The notes under the pieces: generated by a model
What the model saw: only the letters and a program-made list of their open reading frames with translations
The model's database searches: none
What the model was told of the DNA's origin: nothing
Shown: positions 26,612 to 40,076 of the stretch, piece by piece
Layout: each line of letters opens with the position of its first letter
Position numbering within the stretch: position 1 is the stretch's first letter
DNA from: Metopolophium dirhodum
Taxonomy: Eukaryota; Arthropoda; Insecta; Hemiptera; Aphididae
Assembly: GCF_019925205.1 (NCBI RefSeq)
Contig: NC_083562.1
Coordinates: forward strand, 25,668,001 to 25,732,000
Direction of reading: 5' to 3'
Length of the DNA stretch: 64,000 nucleotides
Translations under genes and position numbers: made by a program

Positions 26612-28798
26612 ACATACATTTATTTATAATTTTTAAATACACTGAATATCTGATTTAAAATTTTTTTTTTTTGCTGCTTAAAATTCCATATTAAAATCCC
26701 CTTTCGATTTTTTTTTCAATTCAATTAGTAAGGTTAATAGTTAATAGTTTTTTTCTGCTTAAGAATTTGGTAAAATAATAACACCGGCAAATGATCCTAC
26801 CACTGCCCCTACACCTGCTCCTGCACCTTTTCACTGGCAGGGGCAGTGGCAGGATAAGATTCAGGGGCAGTGGTAAGATAAGTGGCAAGGTTTATTTTTT
26901 AACCAATTTCCAGACAAATTCTAAAACAGAAAAAATCTAACATACCTGCCACTTCCCCTGACCCTTATCACACCACTGTACCTGTTCAGGGCCGGGGGCA
27001 AGGTAAATGGAAGTGGTGTTATCAGGGGCAGGGGCAGTGGCAGGGGCAAAATTCAGCTTCAGGGGCAGGGGCTGAATCGGATTCAGGGGCAGGTGAGTTG
27101 CAAAATCAGATTCAGGGGCGGGAGCAATGAGATGGGCAGGGGCAAAATCCGATTCAGGGGCAGGGGCAGGATCAGATTCGGGGGCAGGTGCAGTGGCAGG
27201 GGCAAATTCAGATTCAGGGGCAGGTGCAGTGTCGGGGGGTAAAACCCGATTCATGGGGCAAAATCGGATTCAGGGGCAGTGGCAGGGGAATGGGCAGAAT
27301 CAGATTCAGGGCAAGAATAAAAGTATTTGTAAAACTGTATGGTTTATAGAAAACGAAAATATAAACATTCAGTAAAATTGTCATGTATCTAGTATTATTC
27401 GTTTTTGAATAACAACAAAATAGAAAATCGTTACATTAGAAATCGAGTAAATATCAAATGTTGTAAAAATATGAACTTCAAATGCTCATAAAAATTATTT
27501 TGACTTTATTGTAGTCATTTTTTTTTTTTTTTTGGATAAAGGTAGACAAACTTAAGGATAATCTTGTATTAAATTTTCAAAACATAGATTAAAAAAGGAA
27601 AATTTTTACGAATTCTCAACTCAAAATAATTTGCTGATTTTTGTGATTTTTAAATGCTTATAAATAAAAACTGTGACTAAGGATTTTTATTTTTTTCATC
27701 TGCCTTTGAAACAATAACCTAGGAGCCTTCTATTAAATTGTCAAGCCTTTTATTTTACAAATAAATTTTATTGATATTTATAGAAAAAAAATGGAAACTG
27801 AAAATGTCCGTAAACAGCTCAATATAAGTCAACATATTTGGAAAATGTTATGGTGTTTAGGAAATGCTAATATTAACATCCGGACAAAATTTCACGTACC
27901 AACATTTATTTATTTTTAGAATTACACCAAAATTTTGCGTAAAAATTCCCGTTTTTCCTCAATTTTTATTTTGTTTTTCACGTCGCTTTAGAAAACTACC
28001 AAATAATTTTTACTTTTGACCCTCCAAAGTACTAACAAGATTCACTTTCCTATCAGTAAAGTTACTGTAGATTAAAATCCAAGCACCTTTACTGTCCTAA
28101 AAGGTGATGACAGACACAAAAAAAAAAACGCATCATTGTAAAATCAATACATTCATCATCGCTTCGCTCATAATCTAAAATGTTATACAGGTACTCCGTG
28201 ACTGAAAGCCAATACTCACGGGCCGCGAGTAGAGGCACGCGCTGTTCAGTATGTTAGGTTTAGTTAGGTCTCGTTAGGTTTAGTGAGGTTTAATTTAACC
28301 GGACGCAGCTAACGGCATTCGCCGGTAATTTTATTTTTATTTGGATTAATTCGATCATGACAGCGCCATCTAACGCCCAAAGAACTGGCCCTCGGAATTT
28401 ATCAATTTCTTAGTTAAATAGCGTTGTCATATACGATTTACAACCCGGACTAAGATGGGTCTCCAAGACAAACATTTTGTTTGCAAATAGTTGAGTTGCA
28501 GAATTTTTATTTTTTTTTTGTCAAGTAGATATGATTGTCATTTGACTCAAAGATTTTCGTACATATTTTGATGTTGAAACTTATGGAAAGTTATTTCCAA
28601 CGTATTTTAAAAAAGTACCTATCTATTTTTCAATTCGCAATTTGTCATTTTTTTTATTTTTCTATTAAATTTTATTTTATTTCGACCATTTTCATTAACA
28701 ATTCTTATGGTATTAAATATTTTATCTTTATTTTCAGGTGTAGGGGGTAAAGGTAAGAAAAGTGGCAACTGGCAGGTATAATTTTTTTTTTCAATTCA
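26612..28798 (+). repeat. Array unit 12 (2,187 bp, medium form, class B core)
   Basis: Medium deletion and class B core; private GAGATGGGCAGG near 27129. From here most units read TTTTTCTATTAAA in the 3' T-rich stretch instead of TTTTTATATTAAA. Confidence 0.95.
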
Positions 28799-30986
28799 AC
28801 ATACATTTATTTATAATTTTTAAATACACTGAATATCTGATTTAAAATTTTTTTTTTTTGCTGCTTAAAATTCCATATTAAAATCCCCTTTCGATTTTTT
28901 TTTCAATTCAATTAGTAAGGTTAATAGTTAATAGTTTTTTTCTGCTTAAGAATTTGGTAAAATAATAACACCGGCAAATGATCCTACCACTGCCCCTACA
29001 CCTGCTCCTGCACCTTTTCACTGGCAGGGGCAGTGGCAGGATAAGATTCAGGGGCAGTGGTAAGATCAGTGGCAAGGTTTATTTTTTAACCAATTTCCAG
29101 ACAAATTCTAAAACAGAAAAAATCTAACATACCTGCCACTTCCCCTGACCCTTATCACACCACTGTACCTGTTCAGGGCCGGGGGCAAGGTAAATGGAAG
29201 TGGTGTTATCAGGGGCAGGGGCAGTGGCAGGGGCAAAATTCAGCTTCAGGGGCAGGGGCTGAATCGGATTCAGGGGCAGGTGAGTTGCAAAATCAGATTC
29301 AGGGGCGGGAGCAATGAGAGGGGCAGGGGCAAAATCCGATTCAGGGGCAGGGGCAGGATCAGATTCGGGGGCAGGTGCAGTGGCAGGGGCAAATTCAGAT
29401 TCAGGGGCAGGTGCAGTGTCGGGGGTAAAACCCGATTCATGGGGCAAAATCGGATTCAGGGGCAGTGGCAGGGGAATGGGCAGAATCAGATTCAGGGCAA
29501 GAATAAAAGTATTTGTAAAACTGTATGGTTTATAGAAAACGAAAATATAAACATTCAGTAAAATTGTCATGTATCTAGTATTATTCGTTTTTGAATAACA
29601 ACAAAATAGAAAATCGTTACATTAGAAATCGAGTAAATATCAAATGTTGTAAAAATATGAACTTCAAATGCTCATAAAAATTATTTTGACTTTATTGTAG
29701 TCATTTTTTTTTTTTTTTTTGGATAAAGGTAGACAAACTTAAGGATAATCTTGTATTAAATTTTCAAAACATAGATTAAAAAAGGAAAATTTTTACGAAT
29801 TCTCAACTCAAAATAATTTGCTGATTTTTTTGATTTTTAAATGCTTATAAATAAAAACTGTGACTAAGGATTTTTATTTTTTTCATCTGCCTTTGAAACA
29901 ATAACCTAGGAGCCTTCTATTAAATTGTCAAGCCTTTTATTTTACAAATAAATTTTATTGATATTTATAGAAAAAAAATGGAAACTGAAAATGTCCGTAA
30001 ACAGCTCAATATAAGTCAACATATTTGGAAAATGTTATGGTGTTTAGGAAATGCTAATATTAACATCCGGACAAAATTTCACGTACCAACATTTATTTAT
30101 TTTTAGAATTACACCAAAATTTTGCGTAAAAATTCCCGTTTTTCCTCAATTTTTATTTTGTTTTTCACGTCGCTTTAGAAAACTACCAAATAATTTTTAC
30201 TTTTGACCCTCCAAAGTACTAACAAGATTCACTTTCCTATCAGTAAAGTTACTGTAGATTAAAATCCAAGCACCTTTACTGTCCTAAAAGGTGATGACAG
30301 ACACAAAAAAAAAAACGCATCATTGTAAAATCAATACATTCATCATCGCTTCGCTCATAATCTAAAATGTTATACAGGTACTCCGTGACTGAAAGCCAAT
30401 ACTCACGGGCCGCGAGTAGAGGCACGCGCTGTTCAGTATGTTAGGTTTAGTTAGGTCTCGTTAGGTTTAGTGAGGTTTAATTTAACCGGACGCAGCTAAC
30501 GGCATTCGCCGGTAATTTTATTTTTATTTGGATTAATTCGATCATGACAGCGCCATCTAACGCCCAAAGAACTGGCCCTCGGAATTTATCAATTTCTTAG
30601 TTAAATAGCGTTGTCATATACGATTTACAACCCGGACTAAGATGGGTCTCCAAGACAAACATTTTGTTTGCAAATAGTTGAGTTGCAGAATTTTTATTTT
30701 TTTTTTGTCAAGTAGATATGATTGTCATTTGACTCAAAGATTTTCGTACATATTTTGATGTTGAAACTTATGGAAAGTTATTTCCAACGTATTTTAAAAA
30801 AGTACCTATCTATTTTTCAATTCGCAATTTGTCATTTTTTTTATTTTTCTATTAAATTTTATTTTATTTCGACCATTTTCATTAACAATTCTTATGGTAT
30901 TAAATATTTTATCTTTATTTTCAGGTGTAGGGGGTAAAGGTAAGAAAAGTGGCAACTGGCAGGTATAATTTTTTTTTTTCAATTCA
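28799..30986 (+). repeat. Array unit 13 (2,188 bp, medium form, class B core)
   Basis: Medium deletion and class B core; one G missing in GTGTCGGGGGTAAAA near 29418, a private T-run change near 29826, and one extra T just before the next anchor. Confidence 0.95.
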
Positions 30987-33175
30987 ACATACATTTATTT
31001 ATAATTTTTAAATACACTGAATATCTGATTTAAAATTTTTTTTTTTTGCTGCTTAAAATTCCATATTAAAATCCCCTTTCGATTTTTTTTTCAATTCAAT
31101 TAGTAAGGTTAATAGTTAATAGTTTTTTTCTGCTTAAGAATTTGGTAAAATAATAACACCGGCAAATGATCCTACCACTGCCCCTACACCTGCTCCTGCA
31201 CCTTTTCACTGGCAGGGGCAGTGGCAGGATAAGATTCAGGGGCAGTGGTAAGATCAGTGGCAAGGTTTATTTTTTAACCAATTTCCAGACAAATTCTAAA
31301 ACAGAAAAAATCTAACATACCTGCCACTTCCCCTGACCCTTATCACACCACTGTACCTGTTCAGGGCCGGGGGCAAGGTAAATGGAAGTGGTGTTATCAG
31401 GGGCAGGGGCAGTGGCAGGGGCAAAATTCAGCTTCAGGGGCAGGGGCTGAATCGGATTCAGGGGCAGGTGAGTTGCAAAATCAGATTCAGGGGCGGGAGC
31501 AGTGAGAGGGGCAGGGGCAAAATCCGATTCAGGGGCAGGGGCAGGATCAGATTCGGGGGCAGGTGCAGTGGCAGGGGCAAATTCAGATTCAGGGGCAGGT
31601 GCAGTGTCGGGGGGTAAAACCCGATTCATGGGGCAAAATCGGATTCAGGGGCAGTGGCAGGGGAATGGGCAGAATCAGATTCAGGGCAAGAATAAAAGTA
31701 TTTGCAAAACTGTATGGTTTATAGAAAACGAAAATATAAACATTCAGTAAAATTGTCATGTATCTAGTATTATTCGTTTTTGAATAACAACAAAATAGAA
31801 AATCGTTACATGAGAAATCGAGTAAATATCAAATGTTGTAAAAATATGAACTTCAAACGCTCATAAAAATTATTTTGACTTTATTGTAGTCATTTTTTTT
31901 TTTTTTTTTTGGATAAAGGTAGACAAACTTAAGGATAATCTTGTATTAAATTTTCAAAACATAGATTAAAAAAAGAAAATTTTTACGAATTCTCAACTCA
32001 AAAAAATTTGCTAATTTTTGTGATTTTTAAATGCTTATAAATAAAAACTGTGACTAAGGATTTTTATTTTTTTCATCTGCCTTTGAAACTATAACCTAGG
32101 AGCCTTCTATTAAATTGTCAAGCCTTTTATTCTACAAATAAATTTTATTGATATTAATAGAAAAAAAATGGAAACTGAAAATGTCCGTAAACAGCTCAAT
32201 ATAAGTCAACATATTTGGAAAATGTTATGGTGTTTAGGAAATGCTAATATTAACATCCGGACAAAATTTCACGTACCAACATTTATTTATTTTTAGAATT
32301 ACACCAACATTTTGCGTAAAAATTCCCGTTTTTCCTCAATTTTTATTTTGTTTTTCACGTCGCTTTAGAAAACTACCAAATAATTTTTACTTTTGACCCT
32401 CCAAAGTACTAACAAGATTCACTTTCCTATCAGTAAAGTTACTGTAGATTAAAATCCAAGCACCTTTACTGTCCTAAAAGGTGATGACAGACACAAAAAA
32501 AAAAACGCATCATTGTAAAATCAATACATTCATCATCGCTTCGCTCATAATCTAAAATGTTATACAGGTACTCCGTGACTGAAAGCCAATACTCACGGGC
32601 CGCGAGTAGAGGCACGCGCTGTTCAGTATGTTAGGTTTAGTTAGGTCTCGTTAGGTTTAGTGAGGTTTAATTTAACCGGACGCAGCTAACGGCATTCGCC
32701 GGTAATTTTATTTTTATTTGGATTAATTCGATCATGACAGCGCCATCTAACGCCCAAAGAACTGGCCCTCGGAATTTATCAATTTCTTAGTTAAATAGCG
32801 TTGTCATATACGATTTACAACCCGGACTAAGATGGGTCTCCAAGACAAACATTTTGTTTGCAAATAGTTGAGTTGCAGAATTTTTATTTTTTTTTTGTCA
32901 AGTAGATATGATTGTCATTTGACTCAAAGATTTTCGTACATATTTTGATGTTGAAACTTATGGAAAGTTATTTCCAACGTATTTTAAAAAAGTACCTATC
33001 TATTTTTCAATTCGCAATTTGTCATTTTTTTTATTTTTATATTAAATTTTATTTTATTTCGACCATTTTAATTAACAATTCTTATGGTATTAAATATTTT
33101 ATCTTTATTTTCAGGTGTAGGGGGTAAAGGTAAGAAAAGTGGCAACTGGCAGGTATAATTTTTTTTTTCAATTCA
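30987..33175 (+). repeat. Array unit 14 (2,189 bp, medium form, class A core)
   Basis: A mosaic: the medium deletion of class B units with the CATGAGAAATCG and GCTAATTTTTG variants of class A. It shares the rare CACCAACATTTTG (near 32305) only with unit 18. Confidence 0.95.
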
Positions 33176-35702
33176 ACATACATTTATTTATAATTTTTAA
33201 ATACACTGAATATCTGATTTAAAATTTTTTTTTTTTGCTGCTTAAAATTCCATATTAAAATCCCCTTTCGATTTTTTTTTCAATTCAATTAGTAAGGTTA
33301 ATAGTTAATAGTTTTTTTCTGCTTAAGAATTTGGTAAAATAATAACACCGGCAAATGATCCTACCACTGCCCCTACACCTGCTCCTGCACCTTTTCACTG
33401 GCAGGGGCAGTGGCAGGATAAGATTCAGGGGCAGTGGTAAGATCAGTGGCAAGGTTTATTTTTTAACCAATTTCCAGACAAATTCTAAAACAGAAAAAAT
33501 CTAACATACCTGCCACTTCCCCTGACCCTTATCACACCACTGTACCTGTTCAGGGCCGGGGGCAAGGTAAATGGAAGTGGTGTTATCAGGGGCAGGGACC
33601 GTGGTAGGATCAGGGGCAGGGGCAGTGGCAGGTATGTTAGATTTTTTCTGTTTTAGAATATGTCAGGAAATTGCTTAAAAATAAAACTTGCCACTGATCT
33701 GCCACTGCCCCCTGCCGCTGAAAAGGTGTGGGGGCAGGTTAAGGGGCAGTGGTTGGGATCATGGGCAGTGGCGGGGGCAGAATCAGATTCAGGGGCAAAT
33801 TCAGATTCAGGGGCAGTGGCAGGGGCGAATTCAGATTTAGGGGCAGGTGCAGTGGCAGGGGCAAGAAACCGATTCAGGGGCAGGGGCAGGGAAAAAAATT
33901 CGGCTTCAGGGGCAGGGGCAAAAACCGATTCAGTGGCAGTGGCAGGGGCAAAATTCAGCTTCAGGGGCAGGGGCTGAATCGGATTCAGGGGCAGGTGAGT
34001 GGCAAAATCAGATTCAGGGGCGGGAGCAGTGAGAGGGGCAGGGGCAAAATCCGATTCAGGGGCAGGGGCAGGATCAGATTCGGGGGCAGGTGCAGTGGCA
34101 GGGGCAAATTCAGATTCAGGGGCAGGTGCAGTGTCGGGGGGTAAATCCCGATTCATGGGGCAAAATCGGATTCAGGGGCAGTGGCAGGGGAATGGGCAGA
34201 ATCAGATTCAGGGCAAGAATAAAAGTATTTGCAAAACTGTATGGTTTATAGAAAACGAAAATATAAACATTCAGTAAAATTGTCATGTATCTAGTATTAT
34301 TCGTTTTTGAATAACAACAAAATAGAAAATCGTTACATGAGAAATCGAGTAAATATCAAATGTTGTAAAAATATGAACTTCAAACGCTCATAAAAATTAT
34401 TTTGACTTTATTGTAGTCATTTTTTTTTTTTTTTTTTGGATAAAGGTAGACAAACTTAAGGATAATCTTGTATTAAATTTTCAAAACATAGATTAAAAAA
34501 AGAAAATTTTTACGAATTCTCAACTCAAAAAAATTTGCTAATTTTTGTGATTTTTAAATGCTTATAAATAAAAACTGTGACTAAGGATTTTTATTTTTTT
34601 CATCTGCCTTTGAAACTATAACCTAGGAGCCTTCTATTAAATTGTCAAGCCTTTTATTCTACAAATAAATTTTATTGATATTAATAGAAAAAAAATGGAA
34701 ACTGAAAATGTCCGTAAACAGCTCAATATAAGTCAACATATTTGGAAAATGTTATGGTGTTTAGGAAATGCTAATATTAACATCCGGACAAAATTTCACG
34801 TACCAACATTTATTTATTTTTAGAATTACACCAAAATTTTGCGTAAAAATTCCCGTTTTTCCTCAATTTTTATTTTGTTTTTCACGTCGCTTTAGAAAAC
34901 TACCAAATAATTTTTACTTTTGACCCTCCAAAGTACTAACAAGATTCACTTTCCTATCAGTAAAGTTACTGTAGATTAAAATCCAAGCACCTTTACTGTC
35001 CTAAAAGGTGATGACAGACACAAAAAAAAAAACGCATCATTGTAAAATCAATACATTCATCATCGCTTCGCTCATAATCTAAAATGTTATACAGGTACTC
35101 CGTGACTGAAAGCCAATACTCACGGGCCGCGAGTAGAGGCACGCGCTGTTCAGTATGTTAGGTTTAGTTAGGTCTCGTTAGGTTTAGTGAGGTTTAATTT
35201 AACCGGACGCAGCTAACGGCATTCGCCGGTAATTTTATTTTTATTTGGATTAATTCGATCATGACAGCGCCATCTAACGCCCAAAGAACTGGCCCTCGGA
35301 ATTTATCAATTTCTTAGTTAAATAGCGTTGTCATATACGATTTACAACCCGGACTAAGATGGGTCTCCAAGACAAACATTTTGTTTGCAAATAGTTGAGT
35401 TGCAGAATTTTTATTTTTTTTTTGTCAAGTAGATATGATTGTCATTTGACTCAAAGATTTTCGTACATATTTTGATGTTGAAACTTATGGAAAGTTATTT
35501 CCAACGTATTTTAAAAAAGTACCTATCTATTTTTCAATTCGCAATTTGTCATTTTTTTTATTTTTATATTAAATTTTATTTTATTTCGACCATTTTAATT
35601 AACAATTCTTATGGTATTAAATATTTTATCTTTATTTTCAGGTGTAGGGGGTAAAGGTAAGAAAAGTGGCAACTGGCAGGTATAATTTTTTTTTTCAATT
35701 CA
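33176..35702 (+). repeat. Array unit 15 (2,527 bp, long form)
   Basis: The only full long form in the right part of the array; closest to unit 9 in its GC block (CAGGGGCAGGGAAAAAAATT), with a private GCAAGAAACCG near 33862. Confidence 0.95.
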
Positions 35703-37889
35703 ACATACATTTATTTATAATTTTTAAATACACTGAATATCTGATTTAAAATTTTTTTTTTTTGCTGCTTAAAATTCCATATTAAAATCCCCTTTCGATT
35801 TTTTTTTCAATTCAATTAGTAAGGTTAATAGTTAATAGTTTTTTTCTGCTTAAGAATTTGGTAAAATAATAACACCGGCAAATGATCCTACCACTGCCCC
35901 TACACCTGCTCCTGCACCTTTTCACTGGCAGGGGCAGTGGCAGGATAAGATTCAGGGGCAGTGGTAAGATCAGTGGCAAGGTTTATTTTTTAACCAATTT
36001 CCAGACAAATTCTAAAACAGAAAAAATCTAACATACCTGCCACTTCCCCTGACCCTTATCACACCACTGTACCTGTTCAGGGCCGGGGGCAAGGTAAATG
36101 GAAGTGGTGTTATCAGGGGCAGGGGCAGTGGCAGGGGCAAAATTCAGCTTCAGGGGCAGGGGCTGAATCGGATTCAGGGGCAGGTGAGTTGCAAAATCAG
36201 ATTCAGGGGCGGGAGCAATGAGAGGGGCAGGGGCAAAATCCGATTCAGGGGCAGGGGCAGGATCAGATTCGGGGGCAGGTGCAGTGGCAGGGGCAAATTC
36301 AGATTCAGGGGCAGGTGCAGTGTCGGGGGGTAAAACCCGATTCATGGGGCAAAATCGGATTCAGGGGCAGTGGCAGGGGAATGGGCAGAATCAGATTCAG
36401 GGCAAGAATAAAAGTATTTGTAAAACTGTATGGTTTATAGAAAACGAAAATATAAACATTCAGTAAAATTGTCATGTATCTAGTATTATTCGTTTTTGAA
36501 TAACAACAAAATAGAAAATCGTTACATTAGAAATCGAGTAAATATCAAATGTTGTAAAAATATGAACTTCAAATGCTCATAAAAATTATTTTGACTTTAT
36601 TGTAGTCATTTTTTTTTTTTTTTTTGGATAAAGGTAGACAAACTTAAGGATAATCTTGTATTAAATTTTCAAAACATAGATTAAAAAAGGAAAATTTTTA
36701 CGAATTCTCAACTCAAAATAATTTGCTGATTTTTGTGATTTTTAAATGCTTATAAATAAAAACTGTGACTAAGGATTTTTATTTTTTTCATCTGCCTTTG
36801 AAACAATAACCTAGGAGCCTTCTATTAAATTGTCAAGCCTTTTATTTTACAAATAAATTTTATTGATATTTATAGAAAAAAAATGGAAACTGAAAATGTC
36901 CGTAAACAGCTCAATATAAGTCAACATATTTGGAAAATGTTATGGTGTTTAGGAAATGCTAATATTAACATCCGGACAAAATTTCACGTACCAACATTTA
37001 TTTATTTTTAGAATTACACCAAAATTTTGCGTAAAAATTCCCGTTTTTCCTCAATTTTTATTTTGTTTTTCACGTCGCTTTAGAAAACTACCAAATAATT
37101 TTTACTTTTGACCCTCCAAAGTACTAACAAGATTCACTTTCCTATCAGTAAAGTTACTGTAGATTAAAATCCAAGCACCTTTACTGTCCTAAAAGGTGAT
37201 GACAGACACAAAAAAAAAACGCATCATTGTAAAATCAATACATTCATCATCGCTTCGCTCATAATCTAAAATGTTATACAGGTACTCCGTGACTGAAAGC
37301 CAATACTCACGGGCCGTGAGTAGAGGCACGCGCTGTTCAGTATGTTAGGTTTAGTTAGGTCTCGTTAGGTTTAGTGAGGTTTAATTTAACCGGACGCAGC
37401 TAACGGCATTCGCCGGTAATTTTATTTTTATTTGGATTAATTCGATCATGACAGCGCCATCTAACGCCCAAAGAACTGGCCCTCGGAATTTATCAATTTC
37501 TTAGTTAAATAGCGTTGTCATATACGATTTACAACCCGGACTAAGATGGGTCTCCAAGACAAACATTTTGTTTGCAAATAGTTGAGTTGCAGAATTTTTA
37601 TTTTTTTTTTGTCAAGTAGATATGATTGTCATTTGACTCAAAGATTTTCGTACATATTTTGATGTTGAAACTTATGGAAAGTTATTTCCAACGTATTTTA
37701 AAAAAGTACCTATCTATTTTTCAATTCGCAATTTGTCATTTTTTTTATTTTTCTATTAAATTTTATTTTATTTCGACCATTTTCATTAACAATTCTTATG
37801 GTATTAAATATTTTATCTTTATTTTCAGGTGTAGGGGGTAAAGGTAAGAAAAGTGGCAACTGGCAGGTATAATTTTTTTTTTCAATTCA
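35703..37889 (+). repeat. Array unit 16 (2,187 bp, medium form, class B core)
   Basis: Medium deletion and class B core; private GGGCCGTGAGTAG near 37312 where others read GGGCCGCGAGTAG. Confidence 0.95.
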
Positions 37890-40076
37890 ACATACATTTA
37901 TTTATAATTTTTAAATACACTGAATATCTGATTTAAAATTTTTTTTTTTTGCTGCTTAAAATTCCATATTAAAATCCCCTTTCGATTTTTTTTTCAATTC
38001 AATTAGTAAGGTTAATAGTTAATAGTTTTTTTCTGCTTAAGAATTTGGTAAAATAATAACACCGGCAAATGATCCTACCACTGCCCCTACACCTGCTCCT
38101 GCACCTTTTCACTGGCAGGGGCAGTGGCAGGATAAGATTCAGGGGCAGTGGTAAGATAAGTGGCAAGGTTTATTTTTTAACCAATTTCCAGACAAATTCT
38201 AAAACAGAAAAAATCTAACATACCTGCCACTTCCCCTGACCCTTATCACACCACTGTACCTGTTCAGGGCCGGGGGCAAGGTAAATGGAAGTGGTGTTAT
38301 CAGGGGCAGGGGCAGTGGCAGGGGCAAAATTCAGCTTCAGGGGCAGGGGCTGAATCGGATTCAGGGGCAGGTGAGTTGCAAAATCAGATTCAGGGGCGGG
38401 AGCAATGAGAGGGGCAGGGGCAAAATCCGATTCAGGGGCAGGGGCAGGATCAGATTCGGGGGCAGGTGCAGTGGCAGGGGCAAATTCAGATTCAGGGGCA
38501 GGTGCAGTGTCGGGGGGTAAAACCCGATTCATGGGGCAAAATCGGATTCAGGGGCAGTGGCAGGGGAATGGGCAGAATCAGATTCAGGGCAAGAATAAAA
38601 GTATTTGTAAAACTGTATGGTTTATAGAAAACGAAAATATAAACATTCAGTAAAATTGTCATGTATCTAGTATTATTCGTTTTTGAATAACAACAAAATA
38701 GAAAATCGTTACATTAGAAATCGAGTAAATATCAAATGTTGTAAAAATATGAACTTCAAATGCTCATAAAAATTATTTTGACTTTATTGTAGTCATTTTT
38801 TTTTTTTTTTTGGATAAAGGTAGACAAACTTAAGGATAATCTTGTATTAAATTTTCAAAACATAGATTAAAAAAGGAAAATTTTTACGAATTCTCAACTC
38901 AAAATAATTTGCTGATTTTTGTGATTTTTAAATGCTTATAAATAAAAACTGTGACTAAGGATTTTTATTTTTTTCATCTGCCTTTGAAACAATAACCTAG
39001 GAGCCTTCTATTAAATTGTCAAGCCTTTTATTTTACAAATAAATTTTATTGATATTTATAGAAAAAAAATGGAAACTGAAAATGTCCGTAAACAGCTCAA
39101 TATAAGTCAACATATTTGGAAAATGTTATGGTGTTTAGGAAATGCTAATATTAACATCCGGACAAAATTTCACGTACCAACATTTATTTATTTTTAGAAT
39201 TACACCAAAATTTTGCGTAAAAATTCCCGTTTTTCCTCAATTTTTATTTTGTTTTTCACGTCGCTTTAGAAAACTACCAAATAATTTTTACTTTTGACCC
39301 TCCAAAGTACTAACAAGATTCACTTTCCTATCAGTAAAGTTACTGTAGATTAAAATCCAAGCACCTTTACTGTCCTAAAAGGTGATGACAGACACAAAAA
39401 AAAAAACGCATCATTGTAAAATCAATACATTCATCATCGCTTCGCTCATAATCTAAAATGTTATACAGGTACTCCGTGACTGAAAGCCAATACTCACGGG
39501 CCGCGAGTAGAGGCACGCGCTGTTCAGTATGTTAGGTTTAGTTAGGTCTCGTTAGGTTTAGTGAGGTTTAATTTAACCGGACGCAGCTAACGGCATTCGC
39601 CGGTAATTTTATTTTTATTTGGATTAATTCGATCATGACAGCGCCATCTAACGCCCAAAGAACTGGCCCTCGGAATTTATCAATTTCTTAGTTAAATAGC
39701 GTTGTCATATACGATTTACAACCCGGACTAAGATGGGTCTCCAAGACAAACATTTTGTTTGCAAATAGTTGAGTTGCAGAATTTTTATTTTTTTTTTGTC
39801 AAGTAGATATGATTGTCATTTGACTCAAAGATTTTCGTACATATTTTGATGTTGAAACTTATGGAAAGTTATTTCCAACGTATTTTAAAAAAGTACCTAT
39901 CTATTTTTCAATTCGCAATTTGTCATTTTTTTTATTTTTCTATTAAATTTTATTTTATTTCGACCATTTTCATTAACAATTCTTATGGTATTAAATATTT
40001 TATCTTTATTTTCAGGTGTAGGGGGTAAAGGTAAGAAAAGTGGCAACTGGCAGGTATAATTTTTTTTTTCAATTCA
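37890..40076 (+). repeat. Array unit 17 (2,187 bp, medium form, class B core)
   Basis: Medium deletion and class B core, nearly the same as unit 12, including GATAAGTGGC near 38155. Confidence 0.95.
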